64,000 bases of DNA from Methylocystis sp. IM3 (GTDB lineage Bacteria > Pseudomonadota > Alphaproteobacteria > Rhizobiales > Beijerinckiaceae). Shown piece after piece: positions 35,325 to 48,408 of this stretch. The notes beneath the pieces were generated by a model. The model was not told where the DNA came from, searched no databases, and saw nothing but the letters and a program-made list of their open reading frames with translations. The stretch covers positions 798,501 through 862,500 of the forward strand of contig NZ_JBBPBZ010000002.1 of the NCBI RefSeq assembly GCF_038070105.1. The letters run 5' to 3'. Within the stretch, counting starts at the first letter, position 1; each line of letters begins with the position of its first letter. The translations under genes and the position numbers were made by a program.

Positions 35325-37301
35325 CTAGATGGCCGGGGTAAGCACGGCGCCCTCACGTTCCTCGTTCATGTTACTTCGACGGAAATTTACGACGCCGCCG
35401 GCGAGGATAACCTTGACTTGATCGGGCGTGAGATCATGGTGCGCCTCAATCGCGGCGTTAGCGGATCTCAACAGGATCCTATCGCTGTTTGCCAGCGTTT
35501 TTCGCAAGTCTTCCACCCGCAACGTGTCGCCGACTGCGAGGCGGTCGTAATCTCCCTCATTGATAAAGACGAGGGGGAGAATTCCGTAATTGATGAGATT
35601 TTGGCGATGGATGCGGGCGAAGCTCTTCGCAATCACCATCCTCAGGCCAAGATAACGGGGCGCGGCGGCGGCATGCTCGCGCGAGGAGCCTTGCCCGTAA
35701 TTCTCGCCGGCGATAACCGCATGTCCCGGCGGTTGGCCGATGGCTCGAGCGTGATCGACATAAGAGGGGTCGATCCGTTCGAAGGAAAAGTCTGCGATCT
35801 TTTGAAGGTTCGAACGATAAGGTAAGGCTTTTGCTCCGGCCGGCAGGATCTCATCTGTCGAAACGTCGTCTCGCATCTTGAGAAGCACAGGTAGCGTCAG
35901 TGCGTCGGGGAGCGGATCGAAATGAGGCAACGAAGTGATGTTCGCCCCCTTTACCAGCGCGACCTTACGCGCCTGCTCAATCGCTAGCGGTGGCTCGTAT
36001 AACGAGGCCGATGAAGGAGGAATCGCCGGTTGTCGGAGCGGCGGATATGTGATGCCCAATGTTCTCGGGTCGGTAATTTTGCCGACAAGCGCAGAGGCGG
36101 CCGCTGTTTCTGGAGAACAGAGAAATACCGAGTCTTCTTCCGTTCCGGAGCGTCCGGGGAAATTGCGAGGCGTCGTGCGCAGGGAATTTCGTCCGATCGC
36201 TGGAGCTTGCCCCATGCCGATGCATCCGTTGCATCCGGTCTGATGGACGCGCGCGCCCGCCGCGACGAGCGCGCCAAGGCGACCGTCACTAATCAGCATC
36301 TCAAGGACCTGCCGGGATGTGGGATTGATATCCAACGACACGCCGGGCGGAACCATTCGGTCTCGAACGATCTCCGCGGCGATGGCGAAGTCTCGCCATC
36401 CTGGATTGGCTGAGGACCCAATGTAGGCCTGGGCGATCTCTTCGCCCTGAACCTCTCGGACCGCGACGACCTTGCCAGGGCTCGATGGTTTGGCGATGAG
36501 CGGCTCCAGCTTCGAAAGATCGATGTAGTCGTGCTGGTGATAGCCGCAGCCCGGCTCCGCCGCGAGCTCGCGCCAATCCTGGCCTCGGCCCTGGGCCTCG
36601 AGAAAGGCTCGGGTGACCGAATCGGAGGGAAATATCGAGGTGGTGGCGCCGAGCTCCGCGCCCATATTGGCGATCACATGCCTGTCCCACGCGGTCAGGT
36701 TCCGCAACCCATCGCCATGATATTCGATAATCCTGCCGACGCCGCCGGCGACGCCGTGGCGTCGGAGCATCTCAAGGATGACATCCTTAGCGCTGACCCA
36801 CTCCGGGAGCGATCCGCTCAGTTCCACGCCGAAGATCGCGGGCGTTGTGGTCGAATATGGTTCGCCCGCGATCGCAAGCGCGACATCAAGTCCGCCTGCG
36901 CCAATCGCCAGCATGCAAAGCGCGCCAGCAGCGGGCGTATGGCTGTCCGATCCCAGCAAAGACGCGCCGGGGCGCCCGAAGCGCTCCATGTGCACGACAT
37001 GGCTGATGCCGTTGCCCGGCCGGGAATACCAAATGCCGAACCGCTGGCACGCGCTTTCGAGGAAGAGATGATCCTCGGCATTCAGATTGTCGATTTGCAA
37101 TAGATTGTGATCGACATATTGCACGCTCACCTCTGTCTTCGCTCGATCGAGCTGCAGAGCCTCGAGCGTTAGCATCGCAAGGGTGCCCGTCGCATCTTGA
37201 GTGAGCGTCTGATCAATGCGCAACATCAGGGGCGCGCCGACGTCGCCGCCCCCGCTGACGCAATGGCTTTTAATTAGTTTTTGGGCGACGTTCATGGCCA
37301 T
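35325..37301 (-). CDS. Aconitate hydratase (monomeric, mitochondrial-like subfamily)
   Basis: 658 residues from the ATG at 37301 (37295 is an alternative; the frame stays open to 37421 without family similarity). Fe-S ligand and substrate motifs are present: LGSDSHTPAAGALCMLAIGAGG given in part as GSDSHTPAAGALC, and QTGCNGCIGMGQAP for the GCxxC cluster ligands. The swivel domain has GENYGQGSSREHAAAAPRYL and INYGILPLVF. It interconverts citrate and isocitrate, or a related hydroxy-acid. The short length separates it from 890-residue AcnA; an island copy is probably accessory to a chromosomal enzyme. Confidence 0.88.
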   Translation of the reverse strand: MAMNVAQKLIKSHCVSGGGDVGAPLMLRIDQTLTQDATGTLAMLTLEALQLDRAKTEVSVQYVDHNLLQIDNLNAEDHLFLESACQRFGIWYSRPGNGISHVVHMERFGRPGASLLGSDSHTPAAGALCMLAIGAGGLDVALAIAGEPYSTTTPAIFGVELSGSLPEWVSAKDVILEMLRRHGVAGGVGRIIEYHGDGLRNLTAWDRHVIANMGAELGATTSIFPSDSVTRAFLEAQGRGQDWRELAAEPGCGYHQHDYIDLSKLEPLIAKPSSPGKVVAVREVQGEEIAQAYIGSSANPGWRDFAIAAEIVRDRMVPPGVSLDINPTSRQVLEMLISDGRLGALVAAGARVHQTGCNGCIGMGQAPAIGRNSLRTTPRNFPGRSGTEEDSVFLCSPETAAASALVGKITDPRTLGITYPPLRQPAIPPSSASLYEPPLAIEQARKVALVKGANITSLPHFDPLPDALTLPVLLKMRDDVSTDEILPAGAKALPYRSNLQKIADFSFERIDPSYVDHARAIGQPPGHAVIAGENYGQGSSREHAAAAPRYLGLRMVIAKSFARIHRQNLINYGILPLVFINEGDYDRLAVGDTLRVEDLRKTLANSDRILLRSANAAIEAHHDLTPDQVKVILAGGVVNFRRSNMNEEREGAVLTPAI

Positions 37302-37614
37302 TTTGACACCGAAGAGCGCTCTTCTAAGCGCCGTCCCTTTTGGCCAGAAATAGTGCGAAGCGCTTGAATTGGCAGATGCACAGAAAACCAACGGCATCAG
37401 CGCCCGATGGGGCCTTGGCACTATCGCCTGCGGAACGGCGCCGGCAGGCCCGACGGTAGCGAGTTGCGAGCCTGGTCTTTCTTACGCATGGCGCGCACGC
37501 GCCGGTCGTCGGTTCCTCCCAAGCTCAGTGGTAGACCGCGCGTCACCAGTACTTGCAACCTGTCTTGCTCCTGATAGCTACATAGTAGTGGCGCAATCGA
37601 GCTGAGCCCGGGGC
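37302..37614. other. Divergent intergenic region, nothing recognised
   Basis: 313 bp between the divergent aconitase and YiiX-like genes; it must contain both promoters. No dyads or conserved RNA structures stood out, and the short frames do not resemble known proteins. Confidence 0.45.
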
Positions 37615-38442
37615 GTGTCACAGCGTAGCAGCATAAGGCCTGGTTGGATGCTTAAGGCATTCTTACACAAGCTCGGAGTCGCCCTTTCCAACTATCTCAT
37701 GCAGGAAATAGAGAGCGACCCGTTAACGACGCCGACCAACATAGCAGAGTTGAGGAGATGCTTGAAGCCTGGAGATGTAATGCTGATCGAAGGGTCCACA
37801 CGAGTCTCGGGGCCGATTAAGTACCTCACGCAGTCGACCTGGTCGCACGCGGCATTGTTTGTTGGTCCGATCAAGAATTATCAGGACAATGGCGGGGAAC
37901 CGCATGTGCTCGTAGAGGCTGATCTAGCCGCCGGAGTTTGCTCTTCTCCCTTATCGAAATATGCAGGCTCTTCTACCCGCATCTGTCGTCCGGTCAACCT
38001 GCGTACGGAAGACCTCGCCACGCTTGTCGCCTTTGCGGTCGACCGAATTGGCTGCCGCTACGATCTGCATAACCTTTTCGATCTGTTGCGTTACCTGATG
38101 CCGACGCCGCCAATACCTTCCCGCCTGCGTCGTCGCTTCATTTCGATCGGCGCGGCGTCGCCGACTCAAGCCCTGTGCTCGACGTTGCTCGCGCAGGCAT
38201 TCCAGTCGATCAATTACCCGATCCTGCCAATCATCGAGCTAATCGACGACGAAAAGGCTTCGTCACGTCTGCACCATCATGTCGTTCGCGAAATCCTCCA
38301 CATCCGAAATTCGGCGCTTTACGTTCCGCGCGATTTTGACATTTCGCCCTATTTTGAAATTGTAAAGCCCACGGTCGAGGAGGGATTCGACTACAAGGAT
38401 CTGACCTGGATGTCAGATGCGCAGACCGGCGGAACGAAGTGA
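37615..38442 (+). CDS. YiiX/YebB-like permuted NlpC/P60 hydrolase
   Basis: 275 residues from a GTG; an ATG at 37648 is an alternative. The circularly permuted papain-like fold is indicated by the early His motif STWSHAALFVGP after GDVMLIEGSTRVSGPIKYL, and the late catalytic Cys motif ALCSTLLAQAF. Relatives are lipid- or peptide-cleaving amidase-like enzymes. No signal peptide, only a weakly hydrophobic N-terminus. Neighbours give no functional clue. Confidence 0.78.
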   Translation: MSQRSSIRPGWMLKAFLHKLGVALSNYLMQEIESDPLTTPTNIAELRRCLKPGDVMLIEGSTRVSGPIKYLTQSTWSHAALFVGPIKNYQDNGGEPHVLVEADLAAGVCSSPLSKYAGSSTRICRPVNLRTEDLATLVAFAVDRIGCRYDLHNLFDLLRYLMPTPPIPSRLRRRFISIGAASPTQALCSTLLAQAFQSINYPILPIIELIDDEKASSRLHHHVVREILHIRNSALYVPRDFDISPYFEIVKPTVEEGFDYKDLTWMSDAQTGGTK

Positions 38443-39409
38443 CATTGGGTTTTGGTCAGCGAGCCACGAAGTCGCAGTATAACCCTCGCGTGCGCCGGAC
38501 AGGTTCCCGCTTCGGCGGAAAGCGCGCCAAGGCCCCCGGTAAGGAGCAATGCGTATGCGTGCGGGACCTGCTCGAGGATCCGCTCCTCGTTCGCACGCGC
38601 GACGGCTTTGCGTTGACTCCGAAAGCGCAAGCGCTGGCGCCGCGCGTCATCGCAGCGCTCGACGGCCTGAAGCCAGTATTCAATCCGACGCCTTTCGATC
38701 CCGCAAAAGAGCCCGAGTTTTGCGCGTCGCCGCAGCCGACACGCAGTCGATCTTGCTCGGCCCAGCGATCATGAGACGGCTGTCGCGCGAGGCGCCCCTG
38801 GTCGACCTTTGCTTCGAATCCTACAGCGACGTTCTCAAGCGATTGGAGCGCGGCGCGCTCGATCTCGCTTTCGCGTTGGCGACCACGCCTCTCCCGCCTG
38901 GGGCCGTCAGCGAGACCGTCGCGCGCGATGAACTTGCGCCTATCTTGCGCCGAGGTCATCCGGCCACGAAGCGCCGGTGGAAACTCGAAGATTACGGTCG
39001 CTTCGATCATGTCGGCGTCGCGCTGCTTGGCGACGGCACGTCCGAAATTGACGCCATGCTCGCCGCGGCAGGCGTTTCCCGCCGCATGGCCTTCACCGCG
39101 CCGCATTTTACAGCCGCGCTCGCCTGCGTGGTGGCGACGAATATGGTGACGACTCTTTCGGCCACGTTCGCTCGCCACTTTGCCGATCACTTCGGCCTTG
39201 TTTTGTTGAAGCCGCCTTTTGAGAACACCGCATTGCCGATGACCCTCGTTTCCTCCCAAATTCGGGCTGGCGACCCCCTGCTAAAGTGGTTCTGCGCGCT
39301 TGTGCGTGATGAGTCCAAGGAAATATACGAAGGCAAAATCCAGTCGCGTCGACAGTCGGAAGCGCCGGGGAAACAGGAGAGCCTGACAGAGTGGCGACGG
39401 CCATCGTAA
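38439..39409 (+). pseudogene. LysR-family regulator, 5'-truncated and frameshifted
   Basis: The first frame contains LLEDPLLVRTRDGFALTPKA and ALAPRVIAALDGLKP, the end of a LysR DNA-binding domain and its linker helix, but the helix-turn-helix proper is missing. Near 38710-38725 the reading frame shifts, and the substrate-binding domain continues as LRVAAADTQSILLGPAIM through to LKWFCALVRDE. Both a 5' deletion and a single-base frameshift make it non-functional. Confidence 0.78.
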
Positions 39410-39457
39410 TCCCTGCCAGGAATCGGCAGAATTTTAGAGGCGTTTAGGCCCTTCGGC

Positions 39458-39538
39458 CTACATTCGCTGTTTGCCGATGAAGTCGATGAAGCCGCGCAAA
39501 AGTGACGGCGCGTCAACCGGCTGGAGCACTAAAGTCAT
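39458..39538 (-). pseudogene. LysR-type regulator C-terminal remnant
   Basis: 27 codons including the stop. The peptide VLQPVDAPSLLRGFIDFIGK with QRM at the end is the typical C-terminus of LysR regulators (R-x-FIDFI). It is opposite in orientation to the larger LysR remnant just to the left, so it derives from a different gene. Confidence 0.5.
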
Positions 39539-39878
39539 GGCCCGTCAAATTTGAGCGGCCATTTCGTGGCGGACGAGACGCCTGATTGTTTCTGCGAACC
39601 GCTGGTTCTTGAAGCATACGCCGAGGAAATAGCGCTTGCATTGGCGCCGTCGTAGAGGCCGCCTAAACGTGATTTTAGCAACTTCGCCTCAGGAGTTCAG
39701 AAATTGGTCGGGACAATCCCAGTGAAAATCGTCTTCTCCTTGAGCTGAACGGCTCTGTTGCGAGAACGGGCCTGCTCTGCTGATAGCAGGCGATCTTCTT
39801 CCGGGAAGGGGCCCGTATATCTGAACGTAAGCATTAGATGCCTTGGTCTCTGGATTGGCCCGTGCTTAAGTCCTAAGT

Positions 39879-39898
39879 TCCCATATTGGGACTTTGAC
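39879..39898. promoter_or_regulatory. Candidate operator before the copper ATPase genes
   Basis: TCCCA-TAT-TGGGA forms a perfect 5-bp dyad, with outer AAG / CTT arms offset by one base. It lies about 20 bp upstream of the DUF2933 start, where a repressor or MerR-type activator of copper genes would bind. No regulator gene is adjacent. Confidence 0.35.
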
Positions 39899-39914
39899 GA
39901 TCCGGAGTGACGAA

Positions 39915-40115
39915 ATGCGATTTTCACTCCCACGAACCCCCGTCCTGTTCCTATACGGGCTGGCAGCCGCATTTCTTGTTTATTGGCACTGGCGACACAT
40001 TCTCGACGCCCTCCCATTTTTGGTCGTGCTGGCATGCCCGCTGATGCATCTTTTCATGCACCACGGACACGGCCATCGCCACGACGCGCCGCCGGAGAGA
40101 AGAAACGGAAGCTGA
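39915..40115 (+). CDS. Small DUF2933-like membrane protein
   Basis: 66 residues. One or two hydrophobic segments (PVLFLYGLAAAFLVYWH, ILDALPFLVVLACPLMHLFM) are followed by HHGHGHRHDAPPERRNG, a His-rich tail. This matches DUF2933-type proteins that accompany copper/silver efflux ATPases. GGAG lies seven bases before the ATG. It starts 26 bp before the P-type ATPase start region and is almost certainly cotranscribed; a metal-binding role is inferred. Confidence 0.72.
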   Translation: MRFSLPRTPVLFLYGLAAAFLVYWHWRHILDALPFLVVLACPLMHLFMHHGHGHRHDAPPERRNGS

Positions 40116-40141
40116 TCAGCTGAGCTGAGCCGGAGGAAGCC

Positions 40142-42418
40142 ATGGGGCACGAGCATCATCATCACTCAGACCCCGCCGAGCATGAGACGAATCCTGATCT
40201 ACAACCTTTGCAGGCGTCTTCCAGCCAAGCTGTAAGCGCTGAACAGAGCCATTCGCCGCCGGGTGAAGGCACTATCTACACATGCCCCATGCATCCCCAA
40301 ATCCGGCAGGTCGGGCCCGGCAACTGCCCGATTTGCGGGATGACGCTCGAGCCCGTGATCTCTACCGTCGAAGAGGGGCCAAGCGCCGAACTCGTAGATA
40401 TGACGCGGCGGTTCTGGGTTGGGTTGGCGCTGACGATTCCAGTCTTCCTCCTCGAGATGGGCGGACACTTCCTGACTCTCCACGATTACATTTCCCCAGA
40501 GGAATCAGGTTGGGTGCAGTTTGCCCTGGCAACGCCGGTGGTTGTGTGGGCCGGTTGGCCATTTTTCGTTAGAGGCGCGCAGTCGCTTCTGACTCTAAAC
40601 CTCAACATGTTCACCCTCATCGCCATGGGCACGGGCGTAGCGTGGATCTACAGCGTCATCGCCGTTTTTATGCCCACTATTTTTCCGAAGGCGTTTCGCA
40701 GCACGGAGGGCGCGGTTCCTCTCTATTTCGAGGCGGCGGCCGCCATCACCGTGCTGGTGCTCCTTGGGCAAGTTCTTGAATTGCGCGCCCGCGAACAGAC
40801 CGGGGGAGCGATCCGCGCTTTGCTCAACCTGGCGCCGGTCACAGCGAAGCGCGTGCGCGACGACGGCTCCGACGAGGAGGTTGCGTTGGATCAGGTCGGC
40901 GTCGGCGACCGCCTGCGTGTGCGTCCAGGAGAGAAAGTGCCGGTCGACGGCGCTCTCGTCGAGGGTCGAAGCTCGGTGGACGAGTCCATGGTGACGGGCG
41001 AGTCCATGCCGGTGACCAAGAGCGTTGGCGACACTGTCATCGGCGGCACGCTCAACCAGAGGGGCGGCTTCATCATGAGAGCAGACAAGGTCGGCAGCGA
41101 CACGATGCTTTCCCGCATCGTCGACATGGTCGCTTCCGCCCAGAGAAGCCGAGCCCCGATCCAGCGCCTCGCTGATCAAGTCTCCGGCTGGTTCGTGCCG
41201 CTTGTGATCCTGGTCGCGCTATTTGCGTTTGGCACCTGGTCAATCTGGGGGCCAGAACCCCGCATGAGCTACGGCTTGATTGCAGCCGTCTCGGTCCTCA
41301 TTATCGCCTGTCCGTGCGCCCTTGGCCTCGCGACCCCAATGTCAATCATGGTCGGCGTCGGGCGCGGCGCTCAATCAGGCGTCCTGATCAAGAACGCCGA
41401 GGCGCTTGAGCGGCTGGAAAAAGTTGACACGCTCGTCATCGACAAGACTGGCACGCTGACGGAGGGCAAACCCCGTGTAACGGCCCTTCGTCCCGTCGCA
41501 GACCTAGCAGAAAGTGAGCTTTTGAGAGTCGCCGCGAGTCTTGAGCGCGCAAGCGAACATCCACTAGCGCAAGCGATCGTTCAGGCTGCACACGAGCATA
41601 ACTTGAACCTCTCCGAAGCGAGGGATTTCGACTCGCCCGTCGGAAAAGGCGTGACCGGGACAATCGACGGCCTCGCAGTCGCGATTGGCAATAGGCGCTT
41701 TTTGGATGAGCTTGGCGTGGACCTCGGCCGTCTCGACAGCGTCGCCGAGCAGCTGCGCGAGGACGGGGCGACGGCGATTTTTGTCGCCGTTGATCGACGC
41801 CCGGCCGGAGTCATCGCGATCGCCGATCCGATCAAGGAGACCACCCACGACGCGCTACAGTCCCTGATCGATGATGGTCTCTCTATCGTCATGCTCACAG
41901 GCGACAATTGGACATCAGCGCGAGCGGTCGCGAGGCGCCTGGGCATCTCCGAGGTCGAGGCAGAAATCCTTCCGCAGGATAAAAGCGAGGTTGTCGACCG
42001 ACTGCGTCGATCCGGCCGAATTGTCGCTATGGCCGGAGACGGCGTGAATGACGCGCCGGCATTAGCGGCAGCCGATGTGGGAATCGCAATGGGTACCGGA
42101 ACTGACGTCGCGATTGAGAGTGCAGGCGTCACTCTGCTGAAAGGGGATCTGCGCGGCATCGTCCGTGGTCGCCGTCTGTCAAAGGCAACCATGCGAAACA
42201 TCCGAGAAAACCTGTTCTTTGCCTTTATCTACAATGCGGCGGGCGTGCCTGTCGCTGCAGGCGCGCTGTATCCCGCCTTTGGCCTCTTGCTGTCGCCCAC
42301 GATCGCTGCGGCGGCGATGGCGCTGTCCTCAGTGAGCGTCGTCGCCAATTCATTGAGGCTCAGGCGGGTCCGGGTCGAGCCCAAACGTCTGCCGGTCATG
42401 CCGGCATCACGTGACTAG
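40142..42418 (+). CDS. Copper/silver-translocating P1B-type ATPase with heavy-metal-binding N-terminus
   Basis: 758 residues. The N-terminus is His-rich ([14 protein letters not shown]), followed by a heavy-metal-binding domain, [20 protein letters not shown] then GM (46-67), instead of the usual CxxC domains. Eight transmembrane helices, with the metal-selective CPC in [13 protein letters not shown], phosphorylation site [13 protein letters not shown] motif SEHPLAQAI, and hinge [20 protein letters not shown]. It exports Cu+ or Ag+ from the cytoplasm, feeding the CusCBA pump in the same island. A GGAGG site precedes the ATG. Confidence 0.94.
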   Translation: MGHEHHHHSDPAEHETNPDLQPLQASSSQAVSAEQSHSPPGEGTIYTCPMHPQIRQVGPGNCPICGMTLEPVISTVEEGPSAELVDMTRRFWVGLALTIPVFLLEMGGHFLTLHDYISPEESGWVQFALATPVVVWAGWPFFVRGAQSLLTLNLNMFTLIAMGTGVAWIYSVIAVFMPTIFPKAFRSTEGAVPLYFEAAAAITVLVLLGQVLELRAREQTGGAIRALLNLAPVTAKRVRDDGSDEEVALDQVGVGDRLRVRPGEKVPVDGALVEGRSSVDESMVTGESMPVTKSVGDTVIGGTLNQRGGFIMRADKVGSDTMLSRIVDMVASAQRSRAPIQRLADQVSGWFVPLVILVALFAFGTWSIWGPEPRMSYGLIAAVSVLIIACPCALGLATPMSIMVGVGRGAQSGVLIKNAEALERLEKVDTLVIDKTGTLTEGKPRVTALRPVADLAESELLRVAASLERASEHPLAQAIVQAAHEHNLNLSEARDFDSPVGKGVTGTIDGLAVAIGNRRFLDELGVDLGRLDSVAEQLREDGATAIFVAVDRRPAGVIAIADPIKETTHDALQSLIDDGLSIVMLTGDNWTSARAVARRLGISEVEAEILPQDKSEVVDRLRRSGRIVAMAGDGVNDAPALAAADVGIAMGTGTDVAIESAGVTLLKGDLRGIVRGRRLSKATMRNIRENLFFAFIYNAAGVPVAAGALYPAFGLLLSPTIAAAAMALSSVSVVANSLRLRRVRVEPKRLPVMPASRD

Positions 42419-42584
42419 CGGGAAAACCCTAGCCGTCCGAACGTTGGCGACACGTCAAGTATCCTCAGACACGGGCTTGCCCCGGTCTCGCGAGTCCGAG
42501 GGAAGAAAACCATGTCAAAAGTGATGATAATGCCCAAGTTGCTACAAGCTGCTTGGACTAAACAATCGGAAGGGAGAAAAATCA

Positions 42585-42810
42585 ATGCGCAAGCTTACCC
42601 TTTTGATTGCCGCATCGCTTCTCGCAACGACTAGTCTAGCAATGGCTCCGGCCTCTCGCAGTTAATGGGAATGAGCAGGACATCGGCGGGCATTACCGGC
42701 ATATGCACCGTGACTGGAGCCAGCAGGAGGGGCGCCATGTGCACAACGCTTGCTGGGAATGGAACCTAGGCGCCGGATGGGTATGTTCTGCAGAAATTGA
42801 GTTGAAGTAG
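42585..42810 (+). pseudogene. Small secreted His-rich protein, frameshifted
   Basis: A well-formed signal peptide (MRKLTLLIAASLLATTSLAM) after a strong AGGGAG site runs into a TAA after 26 codons. Shifting by one base near 42655 restores a frame continuing NGNEQDIGGHYRHMHRDWSQ, then QEGRHVHNACWEWNLGAGW and VCSAEIELK with a stop at 42810. The restored product, about 75 residues, is rich in His with two Cys, fitting a periplasmic copper-binding peptide. Located between the copper ATPase and PPK2. Confidence 0.55.
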
Positions 42811-43009
42811 CAAGGACCCTGAAGTCGGCAGAGACCCATAAAAGGCGCGTGTCTATAGGGGGCGGGCCTTCCCCGCGCCCTTCGGACCGCGCGGGTCCTG
42901 CGATGATCGTGGCAGGAGGGGTCCATAAGTCTACTGCGCCTGGGCTAAGGGTTTGGCGTGCTCCCAGCGCAGCAAGGTTGCCGGCGCGTCGATCGATAGG
43001 GGAGTCCGT

Positions 43010-43783
43010 ATGGGCAAGAAATCAGAAAAAGAAGACGAAGCCTACGCCGAGGCGATGCACAAAGTGCAAGTGGAGCTCGTCAGATTCCATAAGCACGTGA
43101 TCAAAGGCGAGCAAAAAGTCTTGGTGATTCTTGAGGGGCGGGACGCGGCCGGCAAGGATGGAACGGCAAAGCGAATTATCGAGCATTTATCCCCGCGCGA
43201 ATCTCGCATCGTCGCGCTCGGCAAGCCTTCAGACCGTGATGAGAAAGCCTGGTATTTCCAGCGCTATACCCCGCATCTGCCGATCGGCGGCGAAATCGTG
43301 ATTTTCAACCGACGCTGGTATAATCGCGCGGGTGTGGAGCGCGTCATGGGCTTTTGCACGGAAGACGAATACGAGCAGTTTATGCGAACCGCTCCGATGT
43401 TCGAACAATTACTCGTCCACTGCGGCTTCACGCTCATTAAATATTTTCTCGACATCAGCCGGGAGGAACAACGGAGACGTCTTGAGCGTCGCCGAAACGA
43501 CCCTTTACGTCAATGGAAGGCTAGTCCTATTGATGAGACAGCGCTCGAACATTGGGAGGCCTATTCGAAGGCCCGAGACGAAATGCTGAAAAGAGCCCAC
43601 AGTGTTTTTGCGCCTTGGACTGTCGTGAAAGCTGACGATAAACGAGCCACTCGCCTTAATGTCATTCGCGATTTGTTGTCCCGCTGCTCCTACTCTGGCA
43701 AAAGACACGGCGAATACCCCGATCCGAACAAGGTCTACTTCTTTGACGAAACCTTGCATACCAGAGGCGTGATCGCGCCGTAG
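43010..43783 (+). CDS. ppk2: Polyphosphate kinase 2 family protein
   Basis: 257 residues from the ATG at 43010, preceded by AGGGGAG; the longer open frame is not supported. Walker A is EGRDAAGKDGTAKRI (42-56), and the lid/Walker-B region reads IFNRRWYNRAGVERVMGF, with Asn where many relatives have Asp. The C-terminal region has RRNDPLRQWKASPID and YSKARDEMLKRA. PPK2 enzymes transfer phosphate between polyphosphate and nucleotides. It converges with cusA. Polyphosphate is implicated in metal tolerance, but the link here is only positional. Confidence 0.92.
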   Translation: MGKKSEKEDEAYAEAMHKVQVELVRFHKHVIKGEQKVLVILEGRDAAGKDGTAKRIIEHLSPRESRIVALGKPSDRDEKAWYFQRYTPHLPIGGEIVIFNRRWYNRAGVERVMGFCTEDEYEQFMRTAPMFEQLLVHCGFTLIKYFLDISREEQRRRLERRRNDPLRQWKASPIDETALEHWEAYSKARDEMLKRAHSVFAPWTVVKADDKRATRLNVIRDLLSRCSYSGKRHGEYPDPNKVYFFDETLHTRGVIAP

Positions 43784-43831
43784 AGAGCTTGAGGGAGCAT
43801 GTGCTATTCCCCCAGGAATCTGGCTATGAGC

Positions 43832-47019
<3,188 letters not shown>

Positions 47020-47023
<4 letters not shown>

Positions 47024-48408
47024 TTGCCCGGCCCCTGGCCCAGCGCCTGTAAGGCGGCCTTCAGGTTGCTCTCGGCGTCGATGAGGAAGTTCGCGGCGGT
47101 CACCACGCGGTCGCCTTCCGCGACGCCACTCGTGATCTCGGCAAAGCCCTCTCCGCGCCGGCCGATCTTGACCTCTTGTGGCTGGAAACGACCCTCGCCC
47201 TTATCGAGGATCACGACCTGCCGCTTGCCGGCGTCGATGACCGCGCTCTCAGGGACCGCGAGGACCTTCTGCTTCCCGCCGGCTTCGATTTCGACGTCGG
47301 CGAACATGTCGCCGAGCAGCAGGCCGTCCGGATTGGGGAGCTCGATGCGCACCCGCGCCGTTCGCGTTTCCATGTTGAGGTGCGGATAGACAAGGGCGAC
47401 CTGACCCTTGAACGGCCCGTCCGGATAGGAGCGGACACGGATGATCGCCGGTTCCCCTGGTTTGACAGAGGAGACATCCCGCTCGGGGACATCCGCCAGA
47501 ACCCAGACCAGGCTATGGTCGACAATGCGGAACAGCGTCTCGCCCGGGGCCGCCCGCATGCCGCTGAGCGCCGTCCGCTCGATGACATGCCCGTCTTGCG
47601 GCGCGGGCCAATCGAGGGCGCGGGGAACGCGGCGGCTTCGCGCGATCCCGGCGATCGTCTTGTCGTCCAATCCGAGATTGACGAGGCGGCGACGCGCGCC
47701 CTCCACCCGCGCGGCTGGCCCTGAATTGAGCACCGCGACATATTCGGCCGCCGCGCTGGAAAGATCCGGCCCGTAGACGCGCATGAGCGCCTGGCCTTTG
47801 CGGACATAGTCGCCCTCGGCGACCTTTTGGACCGACTCGATAAAACCTTCAAAGCGCAAGGAGACGACCGACGTCCGACGCGGATCGAAATCCACTCGGC
47901 CAGCCGCTCGAACGGGGAGGGTGATGGCCCGCCGTTCGACCGGTTCGGAGCGAACGCCAGTTCTTTGCAGCTTTCCGGGGCTGATCGTGACCGTCGAGGC
48001 GTCTTGCGCTTCATCCTCATAGACGGGCACGTAATCCATGCCCATGGGGTCTTTCTTGGGAGCCGGCGACGTATCTGGCAGCCCCATGGGGTTGCGGTAA
48101 TACAGGATACGGCGGCCCGAGGATTGCTGCTGTGCGGGCTCTGCGGCCGCCCACGGCTTCTCATCAAAACCGACGTCCTCGCTCGCCCGGACGGCGACAT
48201 AGTCCTTGCCTGCCGCGTTCTTTTTCGGCCCAGAGGAGAAGAACGGCCCTTCTGGATCACGGTAATAGATGATCGGGCCGGCGCCCACGGCCGCATGTCG
48301 CGCCGTGTTGTTGGCTTCATGCCGGATGCCGCGCGTGACGACGTAACTGGCCGCGCCGAGCGCCAATAGCGCCACAATAAAAGCGAAGGCGATGTGAGCG
48401 CGTTTCAT
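47020..48408 (-). CDS. cusB: CusB-type RND periplasmic adaptor with tandem metal-binding-like motifs
   Basis: 462 residues. Membrane anchor IAFAFIVALLALGAASYVV, then two copies of the adaptor heavy-metal motif: YYRDPEGPFFSSGPKKNAAG and KDYVAV (about 48-75), and YYRNPMGLPDTSPAPKKDPM and GMDYVPVYEDE (about 103-135). The first copy lacks the Met residues. The rest is a membrane-fusion protein: VRAAGRVDFDPRRTSVVSLR, VAEGDYVRKGQALMRVYGPD, and the barrel VKPGEPAIIRVRSYPDG. Start overlaps the cusC stop by four bases. Confidence 0.92.

Larger units (their letters stand above)
39410..39914. other. Intergenic stretch with a LysR tail remnant and a dyad
   Basis: 505 bp without an intact gene. On the minus strand, 39458-39538 encodes a 26-residue peptide ending APSLLRGFIDFIGKQRM and a stop, which matches the C-terminal end of LysR-type regulators. 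A TAGGCC-CTTC-GGCCTA hairpin (39445-39460) overlaps its stop. Near the right end there is a dyad at 39879-39891 upstream of the copper genes. The rest is unrecognised. Confidence 0.5.

Noticed and set aside
39748..39780. Sequence GGCTCTGTTGCGAGAACGG resembling an IS6-family end
   Set aside because: Only about a dozen bases match from memory, with no partner end or transposase remnant nearby.
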